Assembly: GCA_960531495.1 (NCBI GenBank)
Contig: OY482848.1
Coordinates: forward strand, 33,823,748-33,887,747
DNA length: 64,000 nt
Direction of reading: 5' to 3'
Source: Zeus faber
Lineage: Eukaryota > Chordata > Actinopteri > Zeiformes > Zeidae
Part shown: in pieces, positions 1-11,545 of the stretch
Layout of the letters: each line of letters starts with the position of its first letter
Position numbering within the stretch: the stretch's first letter is position 1
Notes under the pieces: generated by a model
What the model was told of the DNA's origin: nothing
Seen by the model: only the letters and a program-made list of their open reading frames with translations
Database searches by the model: none
Position numbers and translations under genes: made by a program

Positions 1-59
1 AACGTAACTTTTTTTTCGCCAGCCAAATTTTTGTGAACCCCTGGACTAGACTATTACAC

Positions 60-790
60 CTTTGAATTCAGTGAATTTCCCACCCCCCATCGGGGATGAT
101 GAGAATTTTCACTTCTCAGTGAAAGAGGGTGTTAAGGAAATTCTTATGCAATGATCGGTGAGGTTAATCTGCCCGCTACAAGAAGACAAAACTGAGAGTA
201 TCCAAGATTATTTATTCTGCAGAATAAAGAGAAAGATTCAGTACTGCTCCAAAGCAGCACTGGGATCAATCTGATATCACAGAGAAAGACAGGAGGCTTT
301 ATACAGTAGAAACAGGGTGTGGTTTGGGTCAGAGGTCTCCGACGAGTCTGCCTCCCCCCTAACTGTCTTCCTGGGTGCCCCCCCTTCCTAGAATGTAAAT
401 AACAGGTACTTGCAACCTTGACCTGGCCGAATGGGGGTTACATGACAATGCAGTTCCCCAGGAGTGTCCCTCATCTCCATAGAAGGTAAACAGGCCAAGT
501 GTGATCGGTTTCTTTCATATTAGAATTGACATTGTAGGAGCAAAACATTTCTCTTTACATGAACTCTGGGGGGTTCCTGGGAAGACAGACAAATGTTTTC
601 AAACCCCCTTTTGGAGGTAGAGGCCTTTGTCCTCATTCAAAATAGTTGATCGTAATCATTTTTCCCTCACAAGGGCAATCAGCCCTGACTACATTTTTGT
701 TGTGTTTGCATAATGTTTGGGCTTGGTGTGACCTGTTAGGATCACACAACGATAGCCCATTAAGTGCAAATAAAAAGGTACACTCAAAGG
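60..790. repeat. Old interspersed repeat, copy A, split by an LTR insertion
   Basis: The pieces on both sides of the solo LTR (about 60-129 and 672-790) resemble one continuous stretch at about 10055-10260. Shared landmarks are 'gaattttcac..tcagtga' on the left and 'cccattaagtg.aaa' on the right. The family is not one I can name. It is useful mainly because copy B shows the uninterrupted state, which supports the LTR boundaries. Confidence 0.45.
130..671 (-). mobile_element. Solo retroviral-type LTR (fossil)
   Basis: This is a 542 bp unit that begins TGTTAAGG and ends CCCTCACA, so it has TG..CA ends. It is flanked by the 4-base direct repeat aggg (126-129 and 672-675), as expected of a retroviral integration. 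The inner part resembles a second LTR at about 19440-19772: both share a block with tattctgcagaataaa and a GGTGAGGTT..CCCGCTACA block next to the 3' end. The orientation of these blocks places the element on the minus strand. No internal genes adjoin it, so it is a solo LTR left by LTR-LTR recombination. The 4-base repeat is still perfect, suggesting moderate age. Confidence 0.7.
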
Positions 791-1280
791 AATCTTGGAA
801 TACCCACTCCTAAATATCAGAAATATCCTAAATATGTATATATTTATATCCAGACAGACAGACAGACCTAAAACAGACATGATACCGATACATCGTAAAT
901 CATGATATTGTATAGCACAATTATCATAGAGTGAAACTTTCACACCGTCACATCTCTATTTTAAATCTTACACTAATATTATGCACATTATCACTTCCGA
1001 AACACATATTTGCTGTAACTATAAAGGAATCTTGAATTTTGTCTCAAGCTGATTCAATCATCACAGAGAACATAGGGCAATGTTTTTTAAAAGCTTTGTG
1101 TATATTTTATTCAAGCGCAGTTTGGAACCAGATGAGAATGGCACACTATTAATAAGATACTCTGTTTGTGTGTGTGTGTCTATTATTTAACTATTAAACT
1201 ATCTATTATTTTACCAATTATTTAACTTTCCAGATCAATTCCTGGTTCCTGTTATATAATGTGTACTGATATATCACAAT
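791..1280. other. AT-rich stretch without recognised gene
   Basis: I see only AT-rich sequence with a short cagacaga run and a short (TG)n. The small frame across 689-943 has no recognisable family and is probably chance. Confidence 0.4.
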
Positions 1281-2861
1281 TAGGGCTGTCACAGTTTAAT
1301 GCAATAATAATGTGTTAACACAAATTGTAAAACCAATTTGTGTTACGCCACAAATTATTTTGACGCATTAATGCACATTCTGTTTTTTGACCGTTTGCCA
1401 GGCACGTAGTTAAGATGCTGCCAACGCGTGTTGTGTTTGTAACCTCGCGATAGTAGAGCGAATGAAGTGACACGTCGTCCCTGCGTGTGCCCCTGGAGAG
1501 ACACAAACAAGGGCACGGGAGAATTCCCTGGGCATGTAATATGGTCGGAGACTTACCGCGTGCAGCTTGATGTCCCGACTGCAGATAGTCACCTTAACAG
1601 TTCCATGTCCTGGGTTGCACCACCTGATGTTAATGAAGAATGTTAGACCCCCTCCTTTGTGCTTGCCGCTTAACTTGATCGTAATTCCGCCCTGATCTTC
1701 CACTTGCCGAAAGGTTTTTTGAGTTCGCAAGCAAAGCCCCCAACTGCTCGCTCAGCTCGTATCAAGCGTGTTCAAAATCTGGTCGTGTCGGGATCCAGTT
1801 GTGAGTGACGCAATGAGCTACAGTAAATGAGACAGGCACAACTTACCATTTTACCTTTCTTCTCTAGGTTTTTAATATATTTCTTATATAAATTCAGCTT
1901 TTATTCTTTTGTAATTTTTAGACTTTTTTTTTTTTTAAGAATAAGAAGAATATAATAAAAAATAAATAATCCTGTCCCACGCATGGTGTCGCGTCATTTC
2001 CAGTGTAAATTTTTGCGTGTTTTCGTGACAAAACGTAGTTTTGCGATCCCACAGACTCGTTTGGGATTTCCTGGTGAAAGATCTTGTAAACCCCATGTCA
2101 CCGATCAGTCATGTAGACTGCAATATTCGCGATCACAAGGCAGAAAGTTGTGTAGTGTGAACAGTACAGCGATCTGACTACTTTGAAAGTCGCATAGTGT
2201 GCCCATGGCCATCGGCACAGTTACCGGGGCCGCAGAGCTTGCACTAAGCTAATCGGTGGATGTACAAGCACTTTATTCCGTCGATAGTGATGAGGAACGT
2301 GAACTCGCAGGCCAACAAGACCGACAAGCTGGCTGCCCTGATGCAAAACCAGAAGATCTACAGAGAGGGTAGTTAGCCACATTTCTGTGAAACGGCAAAC
2401 TGGCAACACTCCGGACCCTGATGTGGATTTACCGGGATTCACTACTGTGGAGGCGGACCCAGGGACGTTCCTCCGGTATAAACACTGCCGGCATGCCCCA
2501 TTGTTCGGTGTGAGAGCAGCTGTTCCCTTGAATAAACAAGGTTTCCACCACAGTCTTGCAGATAACAAAAATCTGTTGTTGCCTGTTGGCCTAGAGTTTG
2601 CAATGTTATGACTTATTTTGTATGCTAAATGCAGTACCTTTGAGGGTTTCTGGACAATATTTGTCATTGTTTTGAGTTGTTAATTGATTTCAATTACACA
2701 TACATTGGCATAAAGCAAGCATATGTGTCCACTCCCATGTTGAAAATATCCCTTTAAGGTACAATTTGAACAGATAAAAAAATGTGCTATTAATTTGCAA
2801 TTAACTATAGACACTCGATGCGATAATCACAATTAAATATTTAAATCGATTGACAGCCCTA
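1281..2861. mobile_element. Non-autonomous hAT-type DNA transposon
   Basis: The unit is bounded by perfect 11-base inverted repeats, TAGGGCTGTCA at 1281-1291 and TGACAGCCCTA at 2851-2861. The flanking 8-mers atcacaat and atcaaaac match at 6 of 8 positions, consistent with a decayed hAT 8 bp target duplication. The subterminal sequence (goes 'gtgttaac..', 'acgcattaatgc' inside the left end) is the pattern I know from abundant teleost hAT elements. No transposase is visible; the frames at 2221-2667 (-) and 2387-2611 (+) overlap each other and match nothing I recognise. A fragment of the same family lies at about 18466. Confidence 0.75.
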
Positions 2862-3429
2862 ATCAAAACTATTTTAATAAAATACAATTGGATAAAAAAT
2901 ATCAAATTTTACAGATTAACGGTCGTGTTGAATCCCATGTATCGTGCTATTTTGGTTGGTACTGGGTGAGCGTCTGACAGACTACCCGGTGCAATGCTTC
3001 ATCTCCCGCCAGAATGATGCGATTGAGCGCCAGGGGCTCCCCGCTGCCCCTCTCAGCCCGGACCAGATGAATGTTATTAATACTCAGTGGCGTAGTGCAG
3101 GGTATATACCTACTTCCTTTTCAGTCAGCATTACATTAGAAGCGTATTCACACTTCTAAAACCCCTCTGATTCAAATTATTCAGTAATGTCTTGTATTAT
3201 TGTCCTCCTAACAGTTAGATTGTATTGTGTAGGAAACCTCTGCCGTCCTTTAATTAGTATTAATTTAGATAAGAAAAGAAATGTAAATAAGAAAAAAAAT
3301 ATGGATAAAATAAGATAAAGCACTGGACTGTATGAGAAGACATCTGTAACAGGAAAGAGGAAAAGAGAGGAAGAGTATAATGAAGCTATGATTGGTAATA
3401 CAGGCAGATCACAGAGAAAAGGAGAGACC
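2862..3429. other. Intervening sequence, nothing recognised
   Basis: A frame at 2944-3159 (+, 71 codons, with a stretch reading NDAIERQGLPAAPLSPDQ) has coding-like composition, but I cannot name it. It could be an older piece of the retroviral fossil that follows or an unrelated insertion. Confidence 0.3.
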
Positions 3430-5060
3430 ATGAAAATTAATGCTCCATTGGTGACATTCGATGATAGAGTACTGGATAAACCATTAACACTGGCTGAAAT
3501 TGCGCATATTACACAAGAAGTGCCACCACCATTAAAGCAATACTATGCAACTTTTTTTCTTTAAAATAAAAGCTTCAAAATCATTGATATTACACTGACT
3601 TTTAATATTAAGCATGGCACCTCTTTCATTTCCACCCGCCCTCCGAACGTCTAAACTTGCACTATGTAACTTCCGTGTTCGGGTACTGGAGCCAAACATC
3701 ACTTCCTTGATGGAAAATACTTCTAATTCAATTTAACCTTTTGTGTATCCAGTGAGAACAGATTTTACAGATATTATAGCAGAGTGCTGTTATCAATAGT
3801 TATGTTATCAATGCTAGGCTGTAAAAAATGATATCAAACTGCAAGCCTCCCTCGACATTAGCTTTGGTTCCATCAGATGTATGGCCACTGCATGCCAATT
3901 ATGTGGGATTACAGGAAATGCCACCTTATTAAGCTCAAATTGACGATGGAAAATATCCAGTATTTGTGAAGCAATATCTACTTTCTAAAGAGAAAGAGGA
4001 AGGAATTCGACCAATTATTGAACTTTATAACAAGGTCTGATTGTCAAAAGACAAATCACAAAACAATAGTCTGGAACAAATAAATACAGATTTACAGAGG
4101 ACTTAAGGAAAGTTAATGACATACAAGTCACACAAGAGTTGTTTGCATTCATGTACAGAAGTGGGAAATATATACGGCGCAGACTACCAATGGCTTTTAT
4201 TGATTCTTCGACTGTTTATTCGGCTGCAGTTAAAGCTCTTACAGTACGTGGACGACATACTAGTAGCGTCACCAACTGAGTCTGATTGCCTCCAAGACTC
4301 CCTTGCTCTTGTTAAACACCTAGCTGTGGGTGGACACGGAGCATCACACCAAGCTTCAGTTTTGCCAACCAGCGGTGAACTATATGGGATATGTATTGCA
4401 AGATGTTTGTCGATACTTATCCCCTGAAAGAGTGAAAACCACATTAAAATACATTCAAAGATAATAGACATATACTGAACTGAGACATATACCTTTCTGG
4501 GACTTATAAACTATTGCCAAGATCCGTTACATATTAGTCCAAAATTTCACCATTAATTGTGCAAGGGATCAGTGCGTAGAAGGCTATAAATTACACCATT
4601 AATTGTGCAAGGGATCAGTGCGTAGAAGGCTATAAATTACAAGCATCATCAGCGGCTAAACTGATAACACTAACAAGGGTTTGTGTTGTTGCCAAAAGCA
4701 GTAACAATCTGCATGGATTAAAAATATACATTCTTAGTCGCACATGACTTTAGTAAAATCTGGGCTTTGTAACAGTCGCCGGAAAACCAATTCAACATTC
4801 TGAATTAGTTAAGGACTTATTGCTATTGTCAATTGCCCAGGTCATTCAAGAGTGGATTCAGTTGTAGCAAGAGGAAATAATCTATCAGATAGATATGCTA
4901 GAGAGACGTCGATGCATGCTTCTTTTCCACCTTGGTTGAAAACCACGTTGACTTCTATGACGATTTCTGATCCTCAGTTCACTATCAATGACAAATCTCC
5001 TTCCAAACTCCGACCGCTGAGTCTGAAATAAGATTGTGGGAGGAAGGGCTGTTATAAGGA
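3430..5060 (+). mobile_element. Endogenous retrovirus pol fossil
   Basis: This is an old, heavily broken retroviral pol region on the + strand. Short stretches are readable as class I (gamma/epsilon-like) pol. A segment near 3950-4010 reads YPVFVKQYLLSKE and EEGIRPII, the conserved entry to reverse transcriptase. At about 4235-4280 it reads LLQYVDDILVAS, the RT active-site motif. Further down are thumb/connection-like words. I found no paired LTRs, so the ends are approximate. It differs clearly in sequence and state from the large element at 31-43 kb and appears older, with many breaks. Confidence 0.65.
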
Positions 5061-7350
5061 GGTTGATGGCTTATGGAAGTTTGGAGATTGAATAGCATTA
5101 CCAAAATTTCTCTCATTATCTATGAAAGTGGTGCAATTCATGTGAATAAGGCAGTGACAGACTTTATTTTCAAATTGTTTACCCACAATGAATTCAGAAA
5201 TGAATTATAATATCTGAGCAGAATCCTCCTCGATGACAAACACCTAATCACACAAGTGTCACAACGGTGCCACCAAAATCATTTTGAGACAAGTCGGTTT
5301 ACTCAGTTCCTAGGCCAGGTTTGTGGCCAAAAAGGCGCGGCAAGAAACCATTATCTTTGAATGGGATGTATTTTATATCTTGAGCTGAGTAATGCATATA
5401 ATTCACATTTCATTTCACAATGGAATCTTGAATGCTGTTCCAAATGAATAACAAGGAACTTTTAGCACCTCCGAGCATACTAGTCTTGTGCTAATTTATT
5501 ACTGATGCTATACTTCAAAATCAGGTCAGAGGAGCTAAATTGGTCCAGGGTTGACCCTGCTCCAAATATAATGATGCTGAGGGGTTGCACACCTTATTGG
5601 TGGATGGGTGGCTATTTTTTGGGGGAGTTTGCTTTGAAATCTGGTGCACACTACAACGTACGAGAACTCGACTGGCATCTAATTAAGAGTTCCCAGCATG
5701 GTACGGATGGGGCAGCATATATCCTTTGTAAGCAGCCATAAGCTCTTAAAAACACATTTGCCTTTCCTCAATGGCTATACCCTTTCCCTGAGGCCCAGCC
5801 ACCCTGCCTCTTTCTCCCTCTGCTTTTGTCTCAGTCTTCTCTAGGTGCCTTGCCTATTTGAGGACCTGAATGGATTTTAGAAATAATAAAAACTGAAGTC
5901 CAAGTCTTTGTTAACCATGTTGTGAATTGCACGTTCCCATGCACTGCACCAGACTTGATTAAATGACACCATCTACCACGGGGCAAATTGACAACAGGTT
6001 TAATAAAACCTACTTAAACTTAACACCACATCCCAGATGAGTGAATCACCCTTCCAATTCCATCCTTCCGTTCTCCCTGTTATTTCTTAAATCTCTGTTT
6101 CCTGAATCCCTCTCACCTTCTGCAGATATTGATCCACCTGTTTTTTGGACTCTATAATGTGGCCTAGTCTCAGCATGCCCAAACAAACTCAAGCACACAT
6201 GTATGGAAAGGTTTAAAACAATAATAAATACACCCCAAATGTGAAAACAACATGGTGGCAAAAAATCTTTTGTATCTACACTCAAATACAAAATCCACTG
6301 AGGCAACAAATTGTGAGTTTCCTGCAAATTGTCCAAAAACTGTTTTGCCGTATCGAAAAACGGACATTTAACATGTTCCTGTAAGGCTTAAACGCTTGCT
6401 CCACTGGACTGTGAGTGGCAAGGTTGTGTTATGGTGTATAAATGATGGAAAGCATCATTTTAATAATACCTGGGTTGAAAAATAAAATCCTCTAAGAAAC
6501 TGAACAAGAAAATTCTCATAAAATCAACTTTTTTTTTTTTTTTTTTTTTTTTTAATTCTGACATGGTCAAATGATTTTCCAGTTCAGAATAGCAAAGATG
6601 GATCTAACTACTCAGACAGTTAATCATTGACCATCTCAAACAAACTGCTATTGCTAGGATGATGTGTGTGCATATGTGTATTTTTACAGCTTCTAGGGAG
6701 TGGAATGCACAATATTGAGAAAGGAGCGTAAAGCAACTTGATGTGCCTGTGTGTGGCCCTACATGCACACGCATCTGTGTTGGAGCTCTCAAGGAGTTGC
6801 TAAGCATGCTGAGGTGTCTGTGCAGGAGTCTGATATAAAGACAAAAGTGTGGGTCCTGACAACGTGCTTAATATATTAAAGGGCTACCACAGTGGGAGAT
6901 GGGTCAGTAACATGAAGACAAGAGGTTACTTTTTTTCCCCCTATGTGTGGTTTGAGTGAAGTGAGAACAAAAATGGGTGTTATGCAGTTTTCACAGTAAA
7001 ATCAGCAGGTAGACCCGGGCTTAACCCGCTAAAAATAGTCGATGACACCTTGCTCATTGCCAGGAGAAAGGCCGTTTTTTTCTGGTGCATCACGTTCTAC
7101 ATCATGAACATACCAGAAAAGGGCCGTGCATTGGTTCCAATTTGATTAGGAATAAAACAGTAGGAGACAGCAATTTGAACAATCAACATAAAAGTGTAAA
7201 ACTTGGGGGAGTTTTTTTTAACCATTCAAAAGAATCAGCGTACCTCTGCACGGGTACTTCATTCTGCCGAGTGCACAAACCGGTCCTTCGGCAGTGTGAA
7301 GTGTCCCCACAACATTTCACAGTCACATTTCACTGATTTTGGATTCTAAA
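5061..7350. other. Region without recognised genes
   Basis: It begins with possible degraded downstream parts of the retroviral fossil (a frame at 5505-5741 is not identifiable). A T-run of about 26 bases lies at 6530-6555. Overlapping minus-strand frames at 6046-6367 and 6604-6807 show no known motif. I see no splice-bounded exon that I could defend. Confidence 0.4.
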
Positions 7351-7748
7351 TGGCACGGTGGCACAGTGCATTGCACTGCTGCCTCACAGCAAGGAGGTCC
7401 TGGGTTCAATTCCTGCCTGGGGCGCTGTGCTCCGGCGGGTTATCTCCCAAATAGGAGTTTGCATGTTCTCCCCGTGCTCACATGGGGTTTCCTCCACCTC
7501 ACGTCAGTAAGGAGCCCCCTCAAAAACATGCACACATCATCGTCTGACCAGCGATGGACACTCGTCCCCGGGCGCGTCCATGTATGCTGCCCACTGCTCC
7601 TGGCTGTGGCCCCGGAGGAAGGACAAGCCAGGATGGGTTAAATGCAGAGGAGCCATTTCACCGGCCACCATCCAAAAGCATATGTGTGTGCAAGCATGTG
7701 TTGTAGTGTGGTGTGCTGTGTGACAAATAAACATTGTTGTTCTTCTTA
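7351..7748 (+). mobile_element. tRNA-headed SINE, copy 1
   Basis: The unit starts TGGCACGGTGGCACAGTGCA and contains a B-box-like GGTTCAATTCC about 60 bases on, the layout of a tRNA-derived SINE head. The body contains CTGCCCACTGCTCCTGGCTG and AGGATGGGTTAAATGCAGAG. The 3' end reads GTGTGACAAATAAACATTG followed by a TTCTTCTT tail. A second copy with the same order of blocks, but lacking a middle piece, sits at 55178-55410 with a clear target duplication, so the family is mobile by retroposition. Transcription would be by RNA polymerase III from the internal promoter. The overlapping frames (7339-7641 +, 7537-7761 -) are shadows. Confidence 0.75.
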
Positions 7749-10054
7749 TGCACCAGTGCATGGAAGTTCAATGTGCTTCACATCCCGCAGGTAAATGGGC
7801 CAAAATTAGCGGGTGGACCAGGGTGTCCTGTTCACATCAGAGACTATCAGAGGTAGATCCGTTAAAACCCAGGTCTTTTGCCGGGTCATTTGACCCGGGA
7901 CTTTTTTGGGAAGTTTTTGATGCGGAGAGAAAGGGGTATTACACATAACCAAATTTGCTCATTAAATGAGACACTGATTGCTATGTGCATCGATCAGCAT
8001 GTCCAAGATGGTAAAGCTCTACAAAATAAAACCGTGTACCAGTCAGTATTTGATCATATTGGATGTCCTTACTTCACATTATTGATTACGTTTCATTACC
8101 TTCACCAGCTTCAACAACAACTTATTATGCATTTTTTTAATATAAAAGGGTGTCCAAAATAATCACAAGATTTTGGCAAGTTGGCCTTTGGTCAACCCAC
8201 ATTACCCAAAATTGAGTAGTGTGAAAGATTGTGAACAATAACTTCTCCACAATCTGCTTTTTCAAGGTGATTGAAGTATTGTGTCAACCTCAAACTCCGT
8301 TTTACAAGCCTGTCCTCCATATCACCCACAGCTTCACCGGGATAATAAAGTCCAGCAGAAAATGTACACAAGGCTGTGCAATGATTTCAAAACTGATGTC
8401 GATACGACTCTTGATCGAATGCAGCAAACACCGCAGGTTCTGCAATACAATGGATTGGATAGAAAACAAACAATGCATTTTTTTAAGAGACAGCAACCCC
8501 AGCATATTTCCCCATCATTACGCTACATCTGCTTGATCCCAGGCCCATTCCCTGACCAATATTGACATTAATTTAGTGCATCTATCCCTTTCACATCAAT
8601 GCATTCAGCTCTCCAACATCATGGCTTCCAAGAGAACAAGCTTCTGGTCTCCCCCCTAATTTTCATTTTGATGTAAATTATGAGTACAGTAGGGGCCACT
8701 TGAAGTGGCCTCTTCCAGGCGGCTGACAGCCGAATTGCAGCCAAGTTCCTGCCAACCACCATGAGCTTCCCAGCCGGTTACCATTCGCCTCCTTCTCATG
8801 TGTCTGACAGGGCGTGTTGAATTTTGACTGCAAACACACCATTTTTCAATTGCAGTGTGTCACCATGAGATGGCGCTAACTTAAAAAAATACAATCACAT
8901 TCCAGGGAGTGATTTCTGATTTTCACCCCTAACCCTGACTCATTACCTGAGATATTGTCCTTTGAACCGTGGCCAGAGGTCACCTTCCAAAGTTCAATTG
9001 TTTTTTGTCATATGAATGGGAAAAGGTCTCAATGATTTATTTAAATTGAATGTTGCACAGCTCTATAATTTAAAAATGGGAGCTGTTTTTTTATTTACAT
9101 TTTTAAAATTACAATGTTCAATAGCTTTGTAATGAGATCACTCAAACTAGGGCTATGTAATTATAGACTTAAGTTTATTGTCAACTAGTTGATAACAATG
9201 CAAGCATCATTACCAGTAGTTTCAGAGCCAACTCAACTTTACAAAATACCTTAAATAAGGGCATAGTATTGATTAAAATAAAACACTATTTTTAAAGAGA
9301 ATTTAAAGAGTATTTAAACAGTTTGTTTTTAAACAAAAAATTGAAAATCTAAAATGGAAAGAAGTAGTGAAGCATAAGTAATATAAAAGTATCTAAAAGA
9401 ACGACAAAATAAAATGCAGACAATAATGACAGCGAGTCAACTTGATAGTGGACATCTTAAATATCTGTGGGCCACAACAATGCATGTCATAATGAATAGA
9501 AAGATAGACAGTGTTGTAAGACAAACACTACAATATACTTCTAAGAGGTAAGACAAAACAGGTATGCAATACTCGATAAATTCAAGTGACTAGATTTAAA
9601 GTTTTGCATCCCCTTTTTTGAAGTGGCCAAGTATGTGGATTTATAGGTTTTAGTCTTTAGCCTTTTGATTTCAAAATTAGGGTTTTTGAAGTATCTAATT
9701 GCTATGTTACTTAAAATAATTGTGAAATATCACAACAAATTTCTGCATTTGAGCCTCTCTGTCAGGGTCCCCCACCCCCCCCAACCCCATTCTAATAGAC
9801 TGATTTTCCAAATTTCAAAAAACAGCAATGGCACAATAATAAAATGTTAGAAATAAATAAATAGAAGTTGATCAAATAAAATCAACACCAGGGATATAAT
9901 AACAATAATTTGTACAAACGTTAAAGAGACTAAAGAGTATATGGGTCCTTCTGAACACTCAAAATTGTTTTGCTGTTGATAGTTTAAACTCCATGGTTTA
10001 CTTAACGGATTAGTTGGCAACTATTAAATGAATCGCCATATGATAGTAAACTGG
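7749..10054. other. Region with one unexplained open stretch
   Basis: Two overlapping + frames, 8231-8536 and 8281-8565, cover an area of unusually open sequence. The second reads RDNKVQQKMYTRLCNDF and DVDTTLDRMQQTP. I do not recognise a family and see no start context or splice sites that settle it. It may be a decayed mobile-element gene. The rest, to 10054, is AT-rich with nothing I can support. Confidence 0.3.
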
Positions 10055-10260
10055 ATATTTGATTCCCCCTCTACAGAGAGGAATTTTCACCTATCAGTGA
10101 GAAAGGGGTGGATTGCTCCATTGGAGTGTGGAGATTTTGGTCAATGGGCATGCGTTTGCATATGTATGGGTAAGGTGTTAGGGCATTGTCTGTCATCCAA
10201 CAGGGCTAGAACTGTTGGGTGACAGACAATGACTGGCCATTAAGTGTAAACAAAGAGATG
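10055..10260. repeat. Old interspersed repeat, copy B, with 19-bp hairpin
   Basis: This is the uninterrupted relative of the repeat split by the LTR at 130-671. It contains a hairpin whose arms are 10185-10203 (attgtctgtcatccaacag) and 10212-10230, with one mismatch and an 8-base loop. The hairpin could be a transposon end structure or part of a small palindromic element. The family is not named. Confidence 0.45.
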
Positions 10261-10617
10261 GCCCAAGGCCCTGTATGCGGTCTGCTTCGTAGTCACTCAA
10301 AAATGTGTACTGCAGCAATTAGAGACAAGTACTGTATCCTTGTGTAAAAGTTGTAGACTGGAAGCCTATGATACAAATGATTATTACAAAAATAAATTAA
10401 AAACAATAAAATAGAAAGTAGGACGCAACAGGTAAAACATGTAATAAACAATAAAGGATGATTCAGCAATACAGATGAAAATGATCTAACACGATCAGTC
10501 GTCATAACGCACAGATGGTCAATTACACTTGTGTGTGTGCATTCGCTGTCGTTATGAAATGCAACAGGGATCGATATACTTATAATACACTTCAAAAAAG
10601 TATTTCCATAGAGTAGG

Positions 10618-10800
10618 AGGTAGAGCTGGTGGTCTAGTGATCTAAAGGTTGCTGGTTCGATCCCAGGCTCCTCCTGCTAGCATGCTGTAGTGACCTTGAG
10701 CAGGACACTTAACCCCCAATTGCTCCTGATGGCTGCGTCCATTGGTATTTGAATAATTGTAAGTTTCTTTGGATAAAAGCGTCTGCTAAATGTAATGTAA
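10618..10800 (+). mobile_element. tRNA-derived SINE with teleost tail
   Basis: A tRNA-like head contains a consensus B box GGTTCGATCCC at 10654-10664. It is followed by a short body with 'gaccttgagcaggacactta'. The tail carries ggataaaagcgtctgcta (from 10771), the widespread 3' tail of many fish SINEs, then a short (taatg) repeat. It is a SINE rather than a tRNA gene because the cloverleaf does not close and the retroposon tail follows. It abuts the 5' end of the LINE that starts near 10810. Confidence 0.75.
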
Positions 10801-10858
10801 TGGCAAGGGTTCACCTCTCACACAATGAGTTGAACCCGATGGCCCTCCGAGAGGCGGG

Positions 10859-11545
10859 GTGGAAGAAGGGCCAAAACAGACGGATTTCTTGGTAACGACT
10901 GGAACGGACACAGACAAAGATTCTAGGATTACGAGAAGATGCAGGTGTGGGTGGGAGAAGGTGACCACCTTCAGAGGTTTGCGGATCCACCAGGGAAGGA
11001 AGAAGTGCGAAGAGGGACGCCAGCAGCAACATTGCACTGCAACCGCAGGTCAGACAAGAGGAACCCAAAGCCAGGTTGCAAACCACAGCGCTGAGGGATC
11101 CACCGTTGCTGGAGATGGGCAGGTGGAGCACACAGGAGGGCCCTTGATGGACGCCAATGCCTCCGAGAGTGGCACTGATGAAGACACACACAGAACACAC
11201 AGCAACCCCAACATCCACGAGCAAAGCCAGAGAACAGAGAGGAAAGAAACTGGAAGGAGGCAGATGGTCAAATGGCCTAAAGCCAACAAAGTTGCGGTCT
11301 GGCAGAAGCTGGACACGGACCTCAGCCTTATCCTGGAGCATTCACTGTGCGGCCAGGTGGAAGCCAAGCTGAACCGCACTGGAGACATCCTGTATGATGA
11401 ATGCAGTGGCAGATTCGGAGTAACTGCTGAAAAGCGGAAAGCTTGCCCAGTGCAGAAGGGGAGGAGGGAGAGAGAGATCGAGCAGTTGGTGAAGAGGCGG
11501 CGTCAACTCCGAAAACAGTGGAGGAAGGCAAGCAGAGAGGAGTAG
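10859..11545 (+). pseudogene. LINE N-terminal part: zinc finger and basic linker
   Basis: The frame is 228 codons. Near residues 26-50 it reads RCRCGWEKVTTFRGLRIHQG followed by RKKC, a single zinc-finger-like C-x-C..H..C unit of the kind that R2-type LINEs use to recognise target DNA. After it comes a polar, Thr/Glu-rich linker and then a conserved region reading KWPKANKVAVWQKLDTDL. The frame ends at a TAG at 11543. Just downstream, the sequence continues as recognisable element protein, so the stop is a mutation or the true frame was shifted by the adjacent A run. The ATG at 10859 is the first in frame; the true start could lie elsewhere. Confidence 0.7.

Noticed and set aside
10618-10800. 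A tRNA gene because of the B box
   Set aside because: The cloverleaf does not close and a SINE tail follows; the same applies to the heads at 7351 and 55178.
10811-11388. Minus-strand frames of up to 176 codons over the R2-type LINE
   Set aside because: Shadows of the + strand LINE protein; no motifs.
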